From IMG/VR virus record IMGVR_UViG_3300030118_001149, positions 1,723 through 28,599 of that record: 26,877 nt of DNA; one strand, 5' to 3'. Numbering within the stretch: the first letter of the stretch is position 1; the number at the start of each line of letters is the position of its first letter. Shown here piece after piece: positions 26,699 through 26,877 of this stretch. Both the position numbers and the translations under genes were made by a program. The stretch is from a virus. The notes beneath the pieces were generated by a model that had not been told where the DNA came from, ran no database searches, and saw only the letters and a list, made by a program, of their open reading frames with translations.

Positions 26699-26877
26699 CA
26701 ATACCAGTTGAACAGTTACAAAAATTAGATAATATAACAATTATTGAATTGTTTCAACTTAATTTAGTTTCTGGGCTTCATTACAGTACAACCGAAGTAA
26801 GTCCAATTATTACCTATAGATTTCATAATGGTACAAATGAAATTAACACAGATATTATTTGGCAGGGAAATTCATAC
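26695..26877 (+). CDS. Minor tail protein, lambda gpL-like, N-terminal part (runs out of the window)
   Basis: Starts by ATGA overlap at 26695 and is open to the right edge; 61 residues are visible. IIELFQLNLVSGLHYSTTE and ITYRFHNGTNEINTDIIW then QGNSY match the start of gpL-type tail-tip proteins (ELFxLDL... YRFHxG... IxWQGxxY). gpL proteins carry a C-terminal iron-sulphur site that would lie outside the window. Confidence 0.75.
   Translation, partial: MTIPVEQLQKLDNITIIELFQLNLVSGLHYSTTEVSPIITYRFHNGTNEINTDIIWQGNSY

Noticed and set aside
1-26877. tRNA genes, attachment sites, insertion sequences, integrase
   Set aside because: No tRNA-like cloverleaf with TTCRA arm, no terminal inverted repeats with transposase, and no integrase motif were seen.

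Overview
The window is a contiguous piece of a low-GC tailed-phage genome, most likely a siphovirus with a lambda-like gene order, probably infecting a marine picocyanobacterium. The tail module is lambda-like: tail terminator, tail tube, G/GT frameshifted chaperone, tape measure, gpM-like and gpL-like minor tail proteins. The cyanobacterial host is an inference. It rests on an NblA/Ycf18-like phycobilisome-degradation adaptor gene (3656-3940), on small basic virion-region proteins of types I associate with marine phages, and on many start codons without a Shine-Dalgarno sequence. No integrase or convincing CI-type repressor is visible in this window, and no tRNA, rRNA, CRISPR array or insertion sequence was found.

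Layout. (1) 1-1371, plus strand: the 3' end of an outer-membrane beta-barrel gene, a small membrane protein and a 226-aa protein, closed by an intrinsic terminator. (2) 1377-1617: an apparent stand-alone non-coding RNA gene with its own promoter, three consecutive hairpins (first and third share sequence) and a U-run terminator. (3) 3562-1608, minus strand: a two-helix holin-like membrane protein followed by three secreted proteins, the last of which has no ordinary start codon. (4) 3656-3940, plus strand: the NblA-like gene. (5) 7345-3937, minus strand: a tightly coupled early operon of ten genes. The first five are small and unrecognised; then come a PDDEXK (RecE-like) exonuclease, a Rad52-family annealing protein, an excisionase-like HTH protein, a small protein ending in an SSB-like tail, and a 59-aa protein. 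(6) 7346-7549: an AT-rich divergent control region with a good promoter in each direction and repeated possible operator motifs. (7) 7550-9496, plus strand: a 332-aa protein with its own promoter and terminator, then two unrecognised proteins. (8) 10345-9577, minus strand: RusA resolvase and a small partner. (9) 10348-11707, plus strand: an O-like winged-helix initiator that carries four 22-bp iterons and an A-rich tract inside its own coding sequence (a lambda-type origin), then a Cys-rich protein and a 39-aa protein.

(10) 11729-26877, plus strand: the virion module. Order: small and large terminase, portal, a MuF-type head protein fused to a C-terminal HExxH metalloprotease-like domain, a cluster of small very basic proteins with a methyltransferase among them, scaffold-like protein, major capsid protein, decoration-like protein, head-tail connectors, tail terminator, tail tube, G/GT tail chaperone with an A7 slippery site, a short (619 aa) tape measure, and the gpM- and gpL-like minor tail proteins, the last cut by the window edge.

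How it works together: the two divergent early transcripts probably supply recombination (exonuclease, Rad52, SSB-like, RusA) and origin-dependent replication (the initiator and its embedded origin), and the long rightward operon builds the particle. The NblA-like protein, the secreted proteins, the beta-barrel protein and the structured RNA are the accessory part and the likeliest place for new biology. All functional calls come from reading the sequence by eye; no database search was run.
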